Of a stretch of 64,000 nucleotides of DNA, positions 34,899-44,259 are shown piece after piece. A model generated the notes under the pieces. The model was not told the origin of the DNA. It saw only the letters and a program-made list of their open reading frames with translations, and did not search any database. The stretch comes from Phycisphaerae bacterium. Lineage in GTDB: Bacteria > Planctomycetota > Phycisphaerae > Phycisphaerales > SM1A02. The translations under genes were made by a program, and so were the position numbers. The stretch is taken from positions 41,129 to 105,128 of the forward strand of contig PBAY01000011.1 in the NCBI GenBank assembly GCA_002717655.1, written 5' to 3'. The first letter of the stretch is position 1, and each line of letters begins with the position of its first letter.

Positions 34899-37612
34899 CC
34901 CCCTCACCCGATCAACGACAACCTTCACCGGAAGAACTACTCCGCATCGCCTCAGGTGGAACGGTTGATTCGGAGGTCATGGCCTGGCTTGAAGCCAACG
35001 ACCCCGATGGCGATCTCATGAGACTGGCGAAGGAGAATGCCGACCTCCCCTCACTTGATGAGGAGATCACCATTGCCAGTGACTCGGTGCTCATACCACG
35101 AGCACCGAACCCGGCTGAAATGCAGAAACTGGCGGAAGGCAGACAAGTCGATCCCGCGGTCGAGAAGTGGCTGCGTGAAGAAGATGATGGCAGCATTCAA
35201 GCCGAGATCAACCAGCTCAGAAGCGATGCAGGGTTTCTTGATGAACTTGCCGCCGTTCACAAGCAACAGTACACGTCGGGCAAGTCCATGCTGGATGCGC
35301 CTGCTCCTGATGGTTATGAGGTTCTGCGCGAAATAGATCGCGGGGCTCAGGGCGCGGTTTATCTTGCACGACAGATCGCCGCCAAACGCGATGTCGCCCT
35401 GAAGGTCCTGTTGCAAGGCAGCTTTGCAACGGAACGTCAGCAGATGCGCTTCGAGCGAGAAGTCGAAGTCGTCGCCTCGCTGAAGCATCCCAGCATCGTG
35501 ACGCTGTACGAGAGTGGACTGACCGATGAAGGCAATGCCTATCTGGCGATGGAATTCATCGATGGTTCTCCACTGAATGCCTTCGAGTTCAAGATGAACG
35601 ACGGTCGTACACGAACCCCGACCCTGAAGGAGAAGATCGGTCTCATCATTCAGGTCTGCGATGCCGTGGGCTACGCCCATCAACGAGGCATCATTCATCG
35701 TGATCTCAAACCAGCCAACATTCTGGTCGACCATGATGGGAAACCACACATCCTGGACTTCGGTCTGGCCAAGGCGGTCGGAACGGACAACATGACGGAG
35801 TCCCAGTACGAGATGACGGCAGCAGGTGAGTTCATGGGCACCTTCGCCTACGCCTCGCCCGAGCAGGTCTCCGGAGATCCGGATCTCGTCGACACGCGGA
35901 CCGACGTCTACGCACTGGGCGTGCTCACCTACGAGATGATTCTGGGGAAACGCCCCTACCGCGTCACCGGTTCAATCGCCCAGATGGTCAAGGCCATCAC
36001 CGATGAACCGCCGGTCCCACCACGCAGTGAAGACCCCACGATCGACATGGATCTGGAGACCATCCTGCTCCGTTCGCTCGACAAGGATTCCGACCGTCGA
36101 TACCAATCGCCCGGCGCTCTGGCTGATGATCTGAAGCACTGGCTCAAGGGCGAAGCAATCGAGGCACGCCGGGATGATGCCTGGTATGTCGCACGCAAGT
36201 TTCTGCGACGGCACTGGCTTCCGGTTTCGGGCATTGCCGCAGGCGTCGTGGTGCTGGCGGCCTTCGCCGTGTTCATGACCGTGTTGTGGGAACGCGCCGA
36301 CCACTTCAACCGGACCTCTGATCAGATGCTGGTTTCCGCGACCGAACTGCTGGCCAACATGGATACTGGAAATCCGGATCAACCGATGTCCGCCCAGACC
36401 AGACTCGAGGTCATGCAACGATGGTCGGAGATCATCACGGAGAACCTGGTCGAGTTCCCTGATCTTTCCGCTGAACTGAGCCGAGACCTCGCGGACAATT
36501 TCATCAGCCTCAAGGAATTCGAGGAAGCCATCACGGTCATCGACAACGCGCTGGTCTCGTATGAGGAGCGAGGACAGGCTGACTCCGTCGGCGCCAACAT
36601 CATGATCATGACACGCGGTCGTCTTCATTTCCAGAATGGGAACCGAGCCGACTCACTGACTGATTATGAGCAGGCATTCAAGGCGCTCAGAAAGACACTC
36701 GGACCAAGGCATGTGGACACGTTGGAAGCTCAGCAGGGATATGGAACACTGCTGATGAGCTCAGGCAACAAGGAACTCGGCATTGAGATGCTCTCGGATG
36801 CGAGTCGCCAGTTCGCGTATCGCCTCAGAACATCCGAAGAAACAAAGATCAGGAAGAAACTCGAATCGATGCATGCCAATGTCCTCAATTCACTTGGCGT
36901 GTATCAGCTTGAGGAACAACCCGAGTGGGCATTGCCTCGACTTGAACAGGCGCTGAAGCTTGTCTCGAATTCGGACGTGGAGGATCGTGACTGGAGAAGA
37001 GGAAACATTCTCCTTTCCATCGGCAAGGCCCAACTGAAATTGCATGACCTCGAGGCCAGCCGCATCTCACTCGAGAAGTCACAGCGCATCAAGGAAGACA
37101 TGAAGGCCTCTGCCAAGAGCGTGGCCACCGGAAACGTATCTCTGGCCGAACTCTGTCTTCGCGAAGGTCGTCTTGAAGAATCACGAAAGCTGGCGGAAGC
37201 GGCTCGTGGAGAACGGCTTACCAGACTTGATGCCACTCACTCACGGGTCATCGACCTCGATATCCTGCTGGCTGAGATCGAAATTCGATCAGGCAATGTT
37301 CAGAAAGCCACACGACTGATTGAAACACTGCAGTCCGTGTTCGAAGAAAATTCATCCGCCAAGGATCCCATCATCATGAATCGGCTGCTTGGCCTGCTTG
37401 CCATTCAGCAGAATGATCTGGCCGAAGCCGAGAAGGAACTTCTGCAGGCATGGAAGGAAGTCCAACGACAGCAACTTGAAGATCAGGAGATCGCACGGAC
37501 ATTGTCACGTGATCTTGAAGCGTTGATGAGACTGCTTGGGAAGGACCGTGTAGCCGAGATCTACCGCAAGCAGGCGCAACCACCGCCTCCTGCAAGCATG
37601 GAACTGAACTGA
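34895..37612 (+). CDS. Transmembrane Ser/Thr protein kinase with TPR-like sensor part
   Basis: The 905-residue protein starts at GTG 34895, overlapping the sigma factor stop. Residues 1-115 hold two copies of a short motif (E-E-L-L-R-I-A-S-G-G-T-V-D near 14 and A-E-M-Q-K-L-A-E-G-R-Q-V-D near 74, each followed by W-L and an acidic patch). The kinase domain (about 145-420) has G-A-Q-G-A-V-Y, V-A-L-K-V-L, H-R-D-L-K-P-A-N (near 268), D-F-G-L-A and S-P-E-Q. A transmembrane helix follows at about 442-465 and the rest is alpha-helical with TPR-like repeats, predicted outside the cytoplasm. The G-R/A-x-G loop reads R-G-A-Q-G. It probably senses a signal and phosphorylates the coupled sigma factor; that pairing is inference from gene order. 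Confidence 0.9.
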   Translation: MTPSPDQRQPSPEELLRIASGGTVDSEVMAWLEANDPDGDLMRLAKENADLPSLDEEITIASDSVLIPRAPNPAEMQKLAEGRQVDPAVEKWLREEDDGSIQAEINQLRSDAGFLDELAAVHKQQYTSGKSMLDAPAPDGYEVLREIDRGAQGAVYLARQIAAKRDVALKVLLQGSFATERQQMRFEREVEVVASLKHPSIVTLYESGLTDEGNAYLAMEFIDGSPLNAFEFKMNDGRTRTPTLKEKIGLIIQVCDAVGYAHQRGIIHRDLKPANILVDHDGKPHILDFGLAKAVGTDNMTESQYEMTAAGEFMGTFAYASPEQVSGDPDLVDTRTDVYALGVLTYEMILGKRPYRVTGSIAQMVKAITDEPPVPPRSEDPTIDMDLETILLRSLDKDSDRRYQSPGALADDLKHWLKGEAIEARRDDAWYVARKFLRRHWLPVSGIAAGVVVLAAFAVFMTVLWERADHFNRTSDQMLVSATELLANMDTGNPDQPMSAQTRLEVMQRWSEIITENLVEFPDLSAELSRDLADNFISLKEFEEAITVIDNALVSYEERGQADSVGANIMIMTRGRLHFQNGNRADSLTDYEQAFKALRKTLGPRHVDTLEAQQGYGTLLMSSGNKELGIEMLSDASRQFAYRLRTSEETKIRKKLESMHANVLNSLGVYQLEEQPEWALPRLEQALKLVSNSDVEDRDWRRGNILLSIGKAQLKLHDLEASRISLEKSQRIKEDMKASAKSVATGNVSLAELCLREGRLEESRKLAEAARGERLTRLDATHSRVIDLDILLAEIEIRSGNVQKATRLIETLQSVFEENSSAKDPIIMNRLLGLLAIQQNDLAEAEKELLQAWKEVQRQQLEDQEIARTLSRDLEALMRLLGKDRVAEIYRKQAQPPPPASMELN

Positions 37613-37619
37613 ATTCGCT

Positions 37620-38333
37620 TCAGATACGACGACGCCGACGACCAGCGAATCCTGCAAGGGCCAGAATCGCCAGACCGCCTGGACCTGGAATAGGCATTGA
37701 AATCACGCCATCAAGATTCAGGAAGTAGGTGCCGAAGTTCTCATAGTCGGGAGTTGACCAGGCATCCGTCCACTTGAGATCCCATGTCTGATCAGTCGGG
37801 CCGACGGTTCCGAATGGATTTTCAGCAAGATTGAACAACGGAATGAAGTTGTCGGTTCCGATTTCAAAGAGTGCTTCCGATGGTGCCGACGTGATAGCCA
37901 GATAGTAGACACCAGCCTCATCGAAGAACTGACCGTCGATGTTCTCAAGAATAGGATTGAAATTCTGGCTGCTCGTGTTGTCACTCGCCATGATGGGATT
38001 ACCCCACTCATTGAAGAGGAACATCATGGCATCCGGAATTGCCAGTCCGGAATCACCCATTTCGATCTTGAAGGCCATCGGATCAGCGATGTTGATTCGA
38101 TACACATCCTGATAGTCACCAAACCCACGGAATCCGCCACCGCCGGTGCCTGCAAGCGTGCCATACATGCTCTGAACAGCACCGCCGTCCTGAGTCTTGA
38201 CATCCTTCGCCGTGTCACGGGAAGAACCGGCATCATCTGGCTCGACGAAGTGTGGACCTCGATAGGTGGATGCCTCGACTTGAGTTGATGCAATCAACAA
38301 CACACCAGCAACTGGAATCAGGTAACGAATCAT
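37620..38333 (-). CDS. Secreted protein with PEP-CTERM-like sorting tail
   Basis: The 237-residue product has a signal peptide (to about V-E-A-S), a beta-rich domain with an R-G-P-H-F-V-E-P-D-D-A-G start and D-V-Y-R-I-N-I-A-D-P block that recalls pre-peptidase or DVUA-like extracellular domains, and the C-terminal tail I-P-G-P-G-G-L-A-I-L-A-L-A-G-F-A followed by G-R-R-R-R-R-I. That tail fits the Pro-x-Pro / hydrophobic helix / Arg layout of PEP-CTERM anchors. The ATG at 38333 has GGGAG six to seven bases upstream. Its stop is 7 bases from the end of the convergent kinase gene. No enzyme motif is seen. Confidence 0.78.
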   Translation of the reverse strand: MIRYLIPVAGVLLIASTQVEASTYRGPHFVEPDDAGSSRDTAKDVKTQDGGAVQSMYGTLAGTGGGGFRGFGDYQDVYRINIADPMAFKIEMGDSGLAIPDAMMFLFNEWGNPIMASDNTSSQNFNPILENIDGQFFDEAGVYYLAITSAPSEALFEIGTDNFIPLFNLAENPFGTVGPTDQTWDLKWTDAWSTPDYENFGTYFLNLDGVISMPIPGPGGLAILALAGFAGRRRRRI

Positions 38334-38442
38334 GCTCTCTCTCCCTGGGTGAAGGAACCGGGCTTCAGGCCCATAAATCCCCCCCGGATTCACCTAGAGG
38401 CTAACCTGACAGCCGCCCGTGTCCAAGTGGAGACTTTGAAGA

Positions 38443-39534
38443 ATGACAGAAACCGGCCCCAATAGCTCACCATTGAACGTTCGAGCCATGGCTCCACTGG
38501 CCCAGAAGAACCTCTCAGCCATGGCCTGGGCCTATTACGACAGCGGTGCCGATGATGAAATCACCCTCAGAGAGAACGAGGCCGCGTGGGGCCGGGCGTC
38601 ACTTCACTACCGGGTGATGGCTGATGTCGAGAACCGTTCCGCAACGACACGGGTTCTTGGACATGAACTTTCCTGTCCGATCATGACCGCCCCCACCGCC
38701 TTCCATGGACTGGCACATGAGGCTGGAGAACTCGCCACTGCGACGGCAACTCATGATGCCGGTACCGCCATGATTCTCAGTAGCCTCTCGACGACCAATG
38801 TCGAAGAAGTAACGGCTTGTTCGAACGGACCGGTCTTCTTTCAGCTCTACCTGTATCGCGATCGTGAAGTCAGTCGTGATCTGATTCATCGCGTTGAGGA
38901 AGCCGGATGCAAGGCCATCGTGCTGACCGTGGATGCACCGATGCTGGGCAATCGTGAGCGTGATGTCCATGGGCAATTTTCACTGCCTGAAAACCTGAAG
39001 ATCTGCAATCTGAAAGCGGATGAACCACTTTCATTTTCTTCACGAGGCGGATCAGGACTGGCGGAGTTCTTTCAGGACCATCTCGACCCCGGACTCAAGT
39101 GGGAACATCTGGACTGGATGCGCAGCATCACGGATCTCCCCATCGTGCTGAAGGGAATCTGTCGTGCCGATGATGCGAAACAAGCGGTGACGTCAGGTGT
39201 CGATGCCCTGGTCGTCTCGAATCATGGCGGTCGACAGCTCGATACTTCACCGGCCACCTTCGATGTGCTGCCCCGAGTCTGTGATGCCGTCGAGGATGAA
39301 TGCGAAGTCTGGGTTGATGGTGGTATTCGACGTGGAACCGATGTCATCAAGGCGCTTGCAGCTGGCGCAACCGCGACCTTGATCGGTCGACCGATTCTTT
39401 GGGGGCTCGGTTACAACGGTCAGGATGGTGTCGCTGAGGTCTGGTCGATGATGCAGCGTGAACTTGATCTGGGCATGGCGCTCTGCGGGTGCCGGGATGT
39501 CAGTCAGATCACACGCGATCTGCTCTCTGGCTGA
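38443..39534 (+). CDS. FMN-dependent alpha-hydroxy-acid dehydrogenase/oxidase
   Basis: The 363-residue TIM-barrel flavoenzyme oxidises a 2-hydroxy acid such as L-lactate or glycolate to the keto acid. Family signatures are Y-Y-D-S-G-A-D-D-E near residue 31, P-I-M-T-A-P-T-A-F-H-G, F-F-Q-L-Y-L-Y-R-D, L-T-V-D-A-P-M-L-G-N-R-E-R-D, L-K-G-I (Lys binding FMN) and the active-site block S-N-H-G-G-R-Q-L-D with catalytic His and Arg near 257-261, then D-G-G-I-R-R-G-T-D-V. Substrate choice between lactate, glycolate and others is not clear. It has no signal peptide. Its end overlaps the convergent lipid kinase gene by 26 bases. Confidence 0.93.
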   Translation: MTETGPNSSPLNVRAMAPLAQKNLSAMAWAYYDSGADDEITLRENEAAWGRASLHYRVMADVENRSATTRVLGHELSCPIMTAPTAFHGLAHEAGELATATATHDAGTAMILSSLSTTNVEEVTACSNGPVFFQLYLYRDREVSRDLIHRVEEAGCKAIVLTVDAPMLGNRERDVHGQFSLPENLKICNLKADEPLSFSSRGGSGLAEFFQDHLDPGLKWEHLDWMRSITDLPIVLKGICRADDAKQAVTSGVDALVVSNHGGRQLDTSPATFDVLPRVCDAVEDECEVWVDGGIRRGTDVIKALAAGATATLIGRPILWGLGYNGQDGVAEVWSMMQRELDLGMALCGCRDVSQITRDLLSG

Positions 39535-40459
39535 TGGCTCGAACACTTCGGCCGCTCGAAGCAGGCATCAAGACCGGAACCACGCCAGGCTGAATGGCGA
39601 TCTCCATCTCATGACAGGTCGCTCCATCCTGATAGGCATCACCATCGATCTGCCACCTGACCGCTTCCTCGGAGGTGATCCTGACATGACTTCCGGCGTA
39701 GTGCTCAAACCGACGACTTCTGATCAAGCTTCCACGCAGCCGCGTCAATCGAAGTCGCGCATGAACCATCCAGTCCAGCGCACCCAGCGCACCATTCATG
39801 GGTACGAAACACGTATCAATCACACCATCATCCATCACGGCAGTCGGCACGGGATCAAATCGACCGCCATAGTCGGGAGAGTTGGCGACGAAGACCCATC
39901 CGGTTCTTGAATCAACCTGTCGCACGCCGTCGATCTCGATGGTGTAACGAGCGGGCTTCCAGCTCAGAAGACTTCGAATCGTCGGCAGGATGTAGTTGAG
40001 ATTGGAAACGGCGCCGGTGCGTTCACGACTGACTCTCGCGACAATCTCGGCATCGAGTCCGGAAGAGACGATCAGAAGACCCGACTCCGATCCTGCCTGG
40101 AATCGATCAATGAATTGAATCCGACGCTGCTCGATCGCATCGAGCAAGGACCCACAGGATGGCTTCATGCCAAAGCTGCGCGCAAACAGATTTTCATTTC
40201 CTGCCGCATGCTGCCAGATGGGAATGTCCGTTGCGATGGCGATGTCCGAGAGATACCTGACGGTGCCATCCCCACCAGCGAGTATCAGAACTTCAGAACC
40301 TTCAACACGTTCCGCGACGGCCTCGACAGACTCTCCGGGTGATCGCCCTGTTCGATTGACGGTCCAGCCCTGAGACTCAAGCGCCATTTCCAGCGAATCA
40401 GCGTGCTTCATCGCCTTGGCTGATGTTGGATTGGCCAGAATTGAAAGGAAACGAGGCAT
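39509..40459 (-). CDS. Diacylglycerol/lipid kinase family protein (YegS/DgkB-like)
   Basis: The 316-residue protein belongs to the DAGK catalytic family. It begins with an N-P-T-S-A-K-A start motif (like N-P-x-S-G), carries the nucleotide loop L-A-G-G-D-G-T-V-R near 60, and later N-S-P-D-Y-G-G, D-D-G-V-I-D and W-Q-I-D-G-D. Members phosphorylate diacylglycerol, sphingosine-like or related lipids with ATP at the inner face of the membrane. The usual G-T-x-N-D-F-A block reads A-A-G-N-E-N-L-F-A here, a mild deviation. The ATG at 40459 starts the domain directly; the frame is open back to 40546. The last 26 bases overlap the convergent oxidase gene. Confidence 0.87.
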   Translation of the reverse strand: MPRFLSILANPTSAKAMKHADSLEMALESQGWTVNRTGRSPGESVEAVAERVEGSEVLILAGGDGTVRYLSDIAIATDIPIWQHAAGNENLFARSFGMKPSCGSLLDAIEQRRIQFIDRFQAGSESGLLIVSSGLDAEIVARVSRERTGAVSNLNYILPTIRSLLSWKPARYTIEIDGVRQVDSRTGWVFVANSPDYGGRFDPVPTAVMDDGVIDTCFVPMNGALGALDWMVHARLRLTRLRGSLIRSRRFEHYAGSHVRITSEEAVRWQIDGDAYQDGATCHEMEIAIQPGVVPVLMPASSGRSVRAISQRADRV

Positions 40460-40589
40460 CTGCAAAACCTGTCTTCGTTTGAACCCATACTGAACAAAAC
40501 CCCTGTCAAGCCCGGGCTGGCTGACGTATCGTCCTGTCAGTACCACATTGTCATACCAAGGCGATCATCGTCAAGGAACACCACGACAC

Positions 40590-42017
40590 ATGACCCTCGA
40601 TCGTAGACATTTCCTGCAACGAGCCGCTGCCGCCTCCCTGGGCTTCAGTGGTCTTGGTGCCTTGTCCGCCAGAGGGTTGGCAGAAGACTGGGTCAATGAA
40701 CTGGGAGTGACGGGCTATGGCCCATTGATGCCCGATCCGGAAGGGATCATCGACCTTCCCTCAGGGTTCAGCTACCACATCATCTCGATTGCAGGCGAGA
40801 CCATGAGCGATGGCCTGGTCGTACCTGGCAAGCATGATGGCATGGGGGCGATCGCAGCACCGGATGGTTCGACCATTCTCATCCGGAATCATGAGATCTC
40901 GCCTGGACATCGCACCATCGGTCCGTTCGATCCGGATCTGAAGGGTCTTGCGAAGGTGGATCAGACGAAGATCTACGATCTTGGAAGTCTTCAGGAGGGT
41001 GTGGTCGCACCCTCCCGTGGTGGATGCACTCGACTGGTCTATGACACGCTTGGAGGCAAGTCACAAGGTCGACTCATTCGTCATGAGCTTGCGCTTGCTG
41101 GAACCGAACACAACTGCGCCGGTGGACTCACGCCCAGAGGCACCTGGCTCTCCTGCGAGGAATCAATCGTCGGACCGGATTCAAAGACCTTCTGGCGCCA
41201 ACCACATGGCTATGTCTTCGAGGTTCCTTCGTTGCCAGGCTCGGGTCTGGTGAAACCGGAACCGATCATCGGCATGGGCCGCATGAACCATGAAGCGGTC
41301 GCAGTCGACCCTCGCACTGAAATCGTCTACATGACCGAGGACCGGAACGACAGTTGCCTCTACCGATTCATTCCAGATGATCCTGAACGTTATCTAAAAG
41401 GTGGACGACTCGAAGCACTCGTCATCACCGGTCATCCGCAAGCTGATACACGAAGATGGGAAACCGAATCCCCTGTTGCCGTTTCTGAATCGCTTCCGGT
41501 TCACTGGGTCGCCTTGGAGAACCCCGACGCTGGGGACGACAGTCTCCGCTATCAGGCGTGGGAAAAAGGAGCCGCCCGCTTTGCACGAGGCGAAGGCATG
41601 TGGCCCGGCAAAGGTGAGATCTACTTCGCCTGCACGACCGGCGGCACCTCGATGCATGGTCAGCTCTGGAGTCACCGACCGGCCTCTCCGGGAGCTGAGC
41701 CCGCGGCACGCGATGGCATCACCCCCGGAGGAACACTGAAACTGATCGCCGAGCCCAATGATGCGACCATCGTCGAGCATGCCGACAATCTGACCGTCTC
41801 ACCGTGGGGTGATCTGATCGTGTGTGAAGACGGGCTCGAGGAACAGTATCTGCTCGGGGTGACCCCCGCCGGCGAGTTCTACAAGTTCGGCCTGAACGCG
41901 ATGAATCGTTCCGAGTTCGCGGGTGCGACGTTCTCACCCGATGGCAGCACGCTCTTCGTGAACATCCAGAACCCCGGTCTGACGCTTGCGATTCGAGGAC
42001 CCTGGCGGAAGGCTTGA
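40590..42017 (+). CDS. PhoX-like (DUF839) Tat-exported protein
   Basis: The 475-residue product has a Tat signal (D-R-R-H-F-L-Q at residues 4-10, then an Ala-rich helix). The mature part fits the PhoX/DUF839 family of calcium-dependent beta-propeller phosphatases: I-R-N-H-E, G-G-C-T-R-L-V-Y-D, N-C-A-G-G-x-T-P-x-G-T-W-L-S-C-E-E, M-N-H-E-A-V-A-V-D-P, Y-M-T-E-D-R and late P-D-N-L-like D-N-L-T-V-S-P-W-G-D-L. In PhoX these acidic residues and one Cys bind Fe and Ca for phosphate-ester cleavage; whether this protein is active cannot be said. The start at 40590 is chosen because the Tat motif follows directly. It is divergent from the lipid kinase gene. Confidence 0.88.
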   Translation: MTLDRRHFLQRAAAASLGFSGLGALSARGLAEDWVNELGVTGYGPLMPDPEGIIDLPSGFSYHIISIAGETMSDGLVVPGKHDGMGAIAAPDGSTILIRNHEISPGHRTIGPFDPDLKGLAKVDQTKIYDLGSLQEGVVAPSRGGCTRLVYDTLGGKSQGRLIRHELALAGTEHNCAGGLTPRGTWLSCEESIVGPDSKTFWRQPHGYVFEVPSLPGSGLVKPEPIIGMGRMNHEAVAVDPRTEIVYMTEDRNDSCLYRFIPDDPERYLKGGRLEALVITGHPQADTRRWETESPVAVSESLPVHWVALENPDAGDDSLRYQAWEKGAARFARGEGMWPGKGEIYFACTTGGTSMHGQLWSHRPASPGAEPAARDGITPGGTLKLIAEPNDATIVEHADNLTVSPWGDLIVCEDGLEEQYLLGVTPAGEFYKFGLNAMNRSEFAGATFSPDGSTLFVNIQNPGLTLAIRGPWRKA

Positions 42018-42060
42018 GTTCCATCGACCAGAACGAATCGCCTCAGTGATCGACAGATGC

Positions 42061-42981
42061 TCACCCCATCAACGTCATTCGATACCGACCGACGTAGGTG
42101 CAACCGGGATCGACCACGGGTGGCATGGGATCCTGATCACTCAAGGCGGCCGTGATCGCCGTCATCGGCTCAAGGCAGACGAAGTCGGCCTCGTCCGGCG
42201 AGTAGATCTGCAACCATCGATAGCCCTCGAGGAATTCCATGCGGATAGCCCGCTCGCCACTTCGCATCTCCACCGCCATGCCGTCTTGCAGACCGGAGAA
42301 GCAATGATCCCAGGATCGATCAGCAAGTGACTGCATGCCTTCGATGGAATCACCGACCGAACCCTGCACAGGCAGGCATCCCGGATCAAGCGGCACTTCC
42401 ATCAGCGATGGAAGCTGCAATGAGAGATCCGATCGAACTGCTCCGGGCAACACGAGATACGGATGCCAACCGAAGCTCACCGGTACACGTGACTGACCCG
42501 CCGTCACGCTTGTACGGACTTCCAGCCCCTCACCATCAAGCTTCCAGTGAATCTGCAGTTGATGCTCGAATGGAAAGGCGGCGAAGAGATCCTGATGCGA
42601 GGCCCAGTCGATGCTGGCCCGGCATCCGCCATCGGTCAATTCCATGTCCCACTGTGGCCATCGAACCAGTAGCCCGTGCATCGGAAGACCATTTCCATCT
42701 CGATGAACCCGTGCATGGCCGGCAAGATCGACTTCCGTTCCACGGAACTGCCACTGATCGGAACGAAGACGATTCGCCCATGGATAGAGCAGCGGAAGAC
42801 CGCCGGTATGTTCTTCACGAAGGAACTGATCAAGCGGCTGGCAGAGATGCAGACACTCCTCACCCTCGACCATCCAGGACACCCCGCAGAACCCTGCCGC
42901 AGGTGCCAGTTGCAGACGTTGACGACTTGCAGGATGCGATAGATCCAGCAGCGAATGTGATGGCATTGATGAATCGCTCAT
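42061..42981 (-). CDS. Aldose 1-epimerase-like protein (galactose mutarotase fold)
   Basis: The 306-residue protein looks like a galactose mutarotase-type beta-sandwich enzyme. It has G-G-L-P-L-L-Y-P-W-A-N-R-L near residue 60, H-G-L-L-V-R-W-P with the conserved His, F-G-W-H-P-Y-L-V-L-P (the usual x-x-H-P-Y-F block) and C-L-E-P-M-T-A with the catalytic Glu. Members convert alpha and beta anomers of sugars or act on sugar phosphates. The frame stays open to 43215, but the ATG at 42981 is preferred because homology-like content begins shortly after it. It is divergent from the DUF1080 gene, with 79 bases between starts. No signal peptide is seen. Confidence 0.87.
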   Translation of the reverse strand: MSDSSMPSHSLLDLSHPASRQRLQLAPAAGFCGVSWMVEGEECLHLCQPLDQFLREEHTGGLPLLYPWANRLRSDQWQFRGTEVDLAGHARVHRDGNGLPMHGLLVRWPQWDMELTDGGCRASIDWASHQDLFAAFPFEHQLQIHWKLDGEGLEVRTSVTAGQSRVPVSFGWHPYLVLPGAVRSDLSLQLPSLMEVPLDPGCLPVQGSVGDSIEGMQSLADRSWDHCFSGLQDGMAVEMRSGERAIRMEFLEGYRWLQIYSPDEADFVCLEPMTAITAALSDQDPMPPVVDPGCTYVGRYRMTLMG

Positions 42982-43060
42982 AGATGCATGAATCCCTGTC
43001 AAGGTCAAACACTGCCCACATGCTACGTGATCATCAGTGATAACGGGTACGCTCTTGGGC

Positions 43061-44152
43061 ATGACTGCTCTGCTTCTGAACCTGTTGATGAGTGTGCTGC
43101 TTCTTGTGCCTGCCACCGAGGATGCTGATCCACCCGTCACCTGGCCAAGTTCCTGCAAGGCTGAAACCCGCCGGGATGGTCTGCTTCTGACCTTCAACCA
43201 TCCACTCGGTGACAACCTTGCGGATCACTCGATCTCTCTTTCACTCAACCCGGCTTCAACGGAGATCGCCAGTCCTCCGCGGATCGAAGGAGTCGTCAAA
43301 TCACCTGATGGCCATCGCGTCTTCTTCCATGTTCCAACCCATGTCCAAGGAACCGGACTCGACCTCACCATCAATGCATCGAACTGGCCCCATCCAATCA
43401 AGACTCGAATCGATTCGAGTACCCCTCATCTTGATTCCAGAGGTCCTGACTTCGCAGCCTCGATTCATCCAGTTCGCCCGATACTTGATCGCAAGCCACC
43501 GGCCAATGCCGTTGTTCTCTTTGATGGCACGAATCTGGATCAGTTCATCAAACGAAATGACGGAGGCAAGCCGGACTGGACCATTGAAGATGATGAGCTG
43601 GTCGTCAAACGTGGCTCGGGCGATCTGCTCTCCCGCCTGCCTCTGGGTGACGGGCTCTACCATATCGAGTGGATGTCGCCTCCAGGTGGCGTGCCCGAGT
43701 CGCAACTCAACGGCAACAGTGGCATCAAGTTCGAGGAACGGTACGAACTTCAGATTCTCAATACGCCGGGGCGAGCTGTGAAGACAACGCAACAAGAGCC
43801 GCCGAAGTTCAATGAAGCCGGTGGAATCTACCGCCTTCGTGCACCTGATGTGAATGCCTCTACCGGAGCCGGAGAATGGCAGACCTATCACGTCTGGTAC
43901 ACCGCACCGCGATGGGAAGAAGGCCGCAAGATTGCCGATGCACGCATGACGGTCTACTGGAACGATGTGCTGATCCATGATGATGTTGTGCTATCAAGCA
44001 AGACCGGCGCCTCGATTGAAGAAGGGCCCGATCCGAAACGACTCCTGCTTCAGGATCATGCATCCTCCACGAAGGATCAGGTCCGATTCCGCAACATCTG
44101 GCATGTTCCCGCTGCCGATCTGACTCCCGAGCAGCACCCCACCACGCCCTGA
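43061..44152 (+). CDS. Secreted DUF1080 (3-keto-disaccharide hydrolase-like) protein
   Basis: The 363-residue product has a signal peptide (hydrophobic run to about residue 18) and an N-terminal beta domain of about 125 residues. Then comes a DUF1080 concanavalin-like domain: V-L-F-D-G-T-N-L-D-Q-F near 155, W-T-I-E-D-D-E-L-V-V, Y-H-I-E-W, N-S-G-I-K-F-E-E-R-Y-E-L-Q-I-L, G-E-W-Q-T-Y and R-N-I-W. DUF1080 proteins are abundant in planctomycetes and include hydrolases of 3-keto sugars. The ATG at 43061 is chosen over a GTG at 43037; neither has a clear ribosome site. The stop is followed by a promoter for the next gene. Confidence 0.87.
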   Translation: MTALLLNLLMSVLLLVPATEDADPPVTWPSSCKAETRRDGLLLTFNHPLGDNLADHSISLSLNPASTEIASPPRIEGVVKSPDGHRVFFHVPTHVQGTGLDLTINASNWPHPIKTRIDSSTPHLDSRGPDFAASIHPVRPILDRKPPANAVVLFDGTNLDQFIKRNDGGKPDWTIEDDELVVKRGSGDLLSRLPLGDGLYHIEWMSPPGGVPESQLNGNSGIKFEERYELQILNTPGRAVKTTQQEPPKFNEAGGIYRLRAPDVNASTGAGEWQTYHVWYTAPRWEEGRKIADARMTVYWNDVLIHDDVVLSSKTGASIEEGPDPKRLLLQDHASSTKDQVRFRNIWHVPAADLTPEQHPTTP

Positions 44153-44184
44153 GGCAGCAGAAACACGATTCACTGAAACTTCTG

Positions 44185-44213
44185 TTGACCCTGACCCAGA
44201 TGCACTTTCTAAT
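44185..44213 (+). promoter_or_regulatory. Sigma-70-like promoter for the beta-helix genes
   Basis: TTGACC (44185-44190) and TCTAAT (44208-44213) are spaced by 17 bases, each with five of six consensus bases. Transcription would start near 44220, giving a 40-base leader with a strong GGGGGAGGGG ribosome region before the ATG at 44260. It probably serves both 44260-46302 and 46335-49238. Confidence 0.6.
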
Positions 44214-44259
44214 GGACAGATGAGCGGCGATTCGCCGCCTCAAGGGGGGAGGGGAACAG

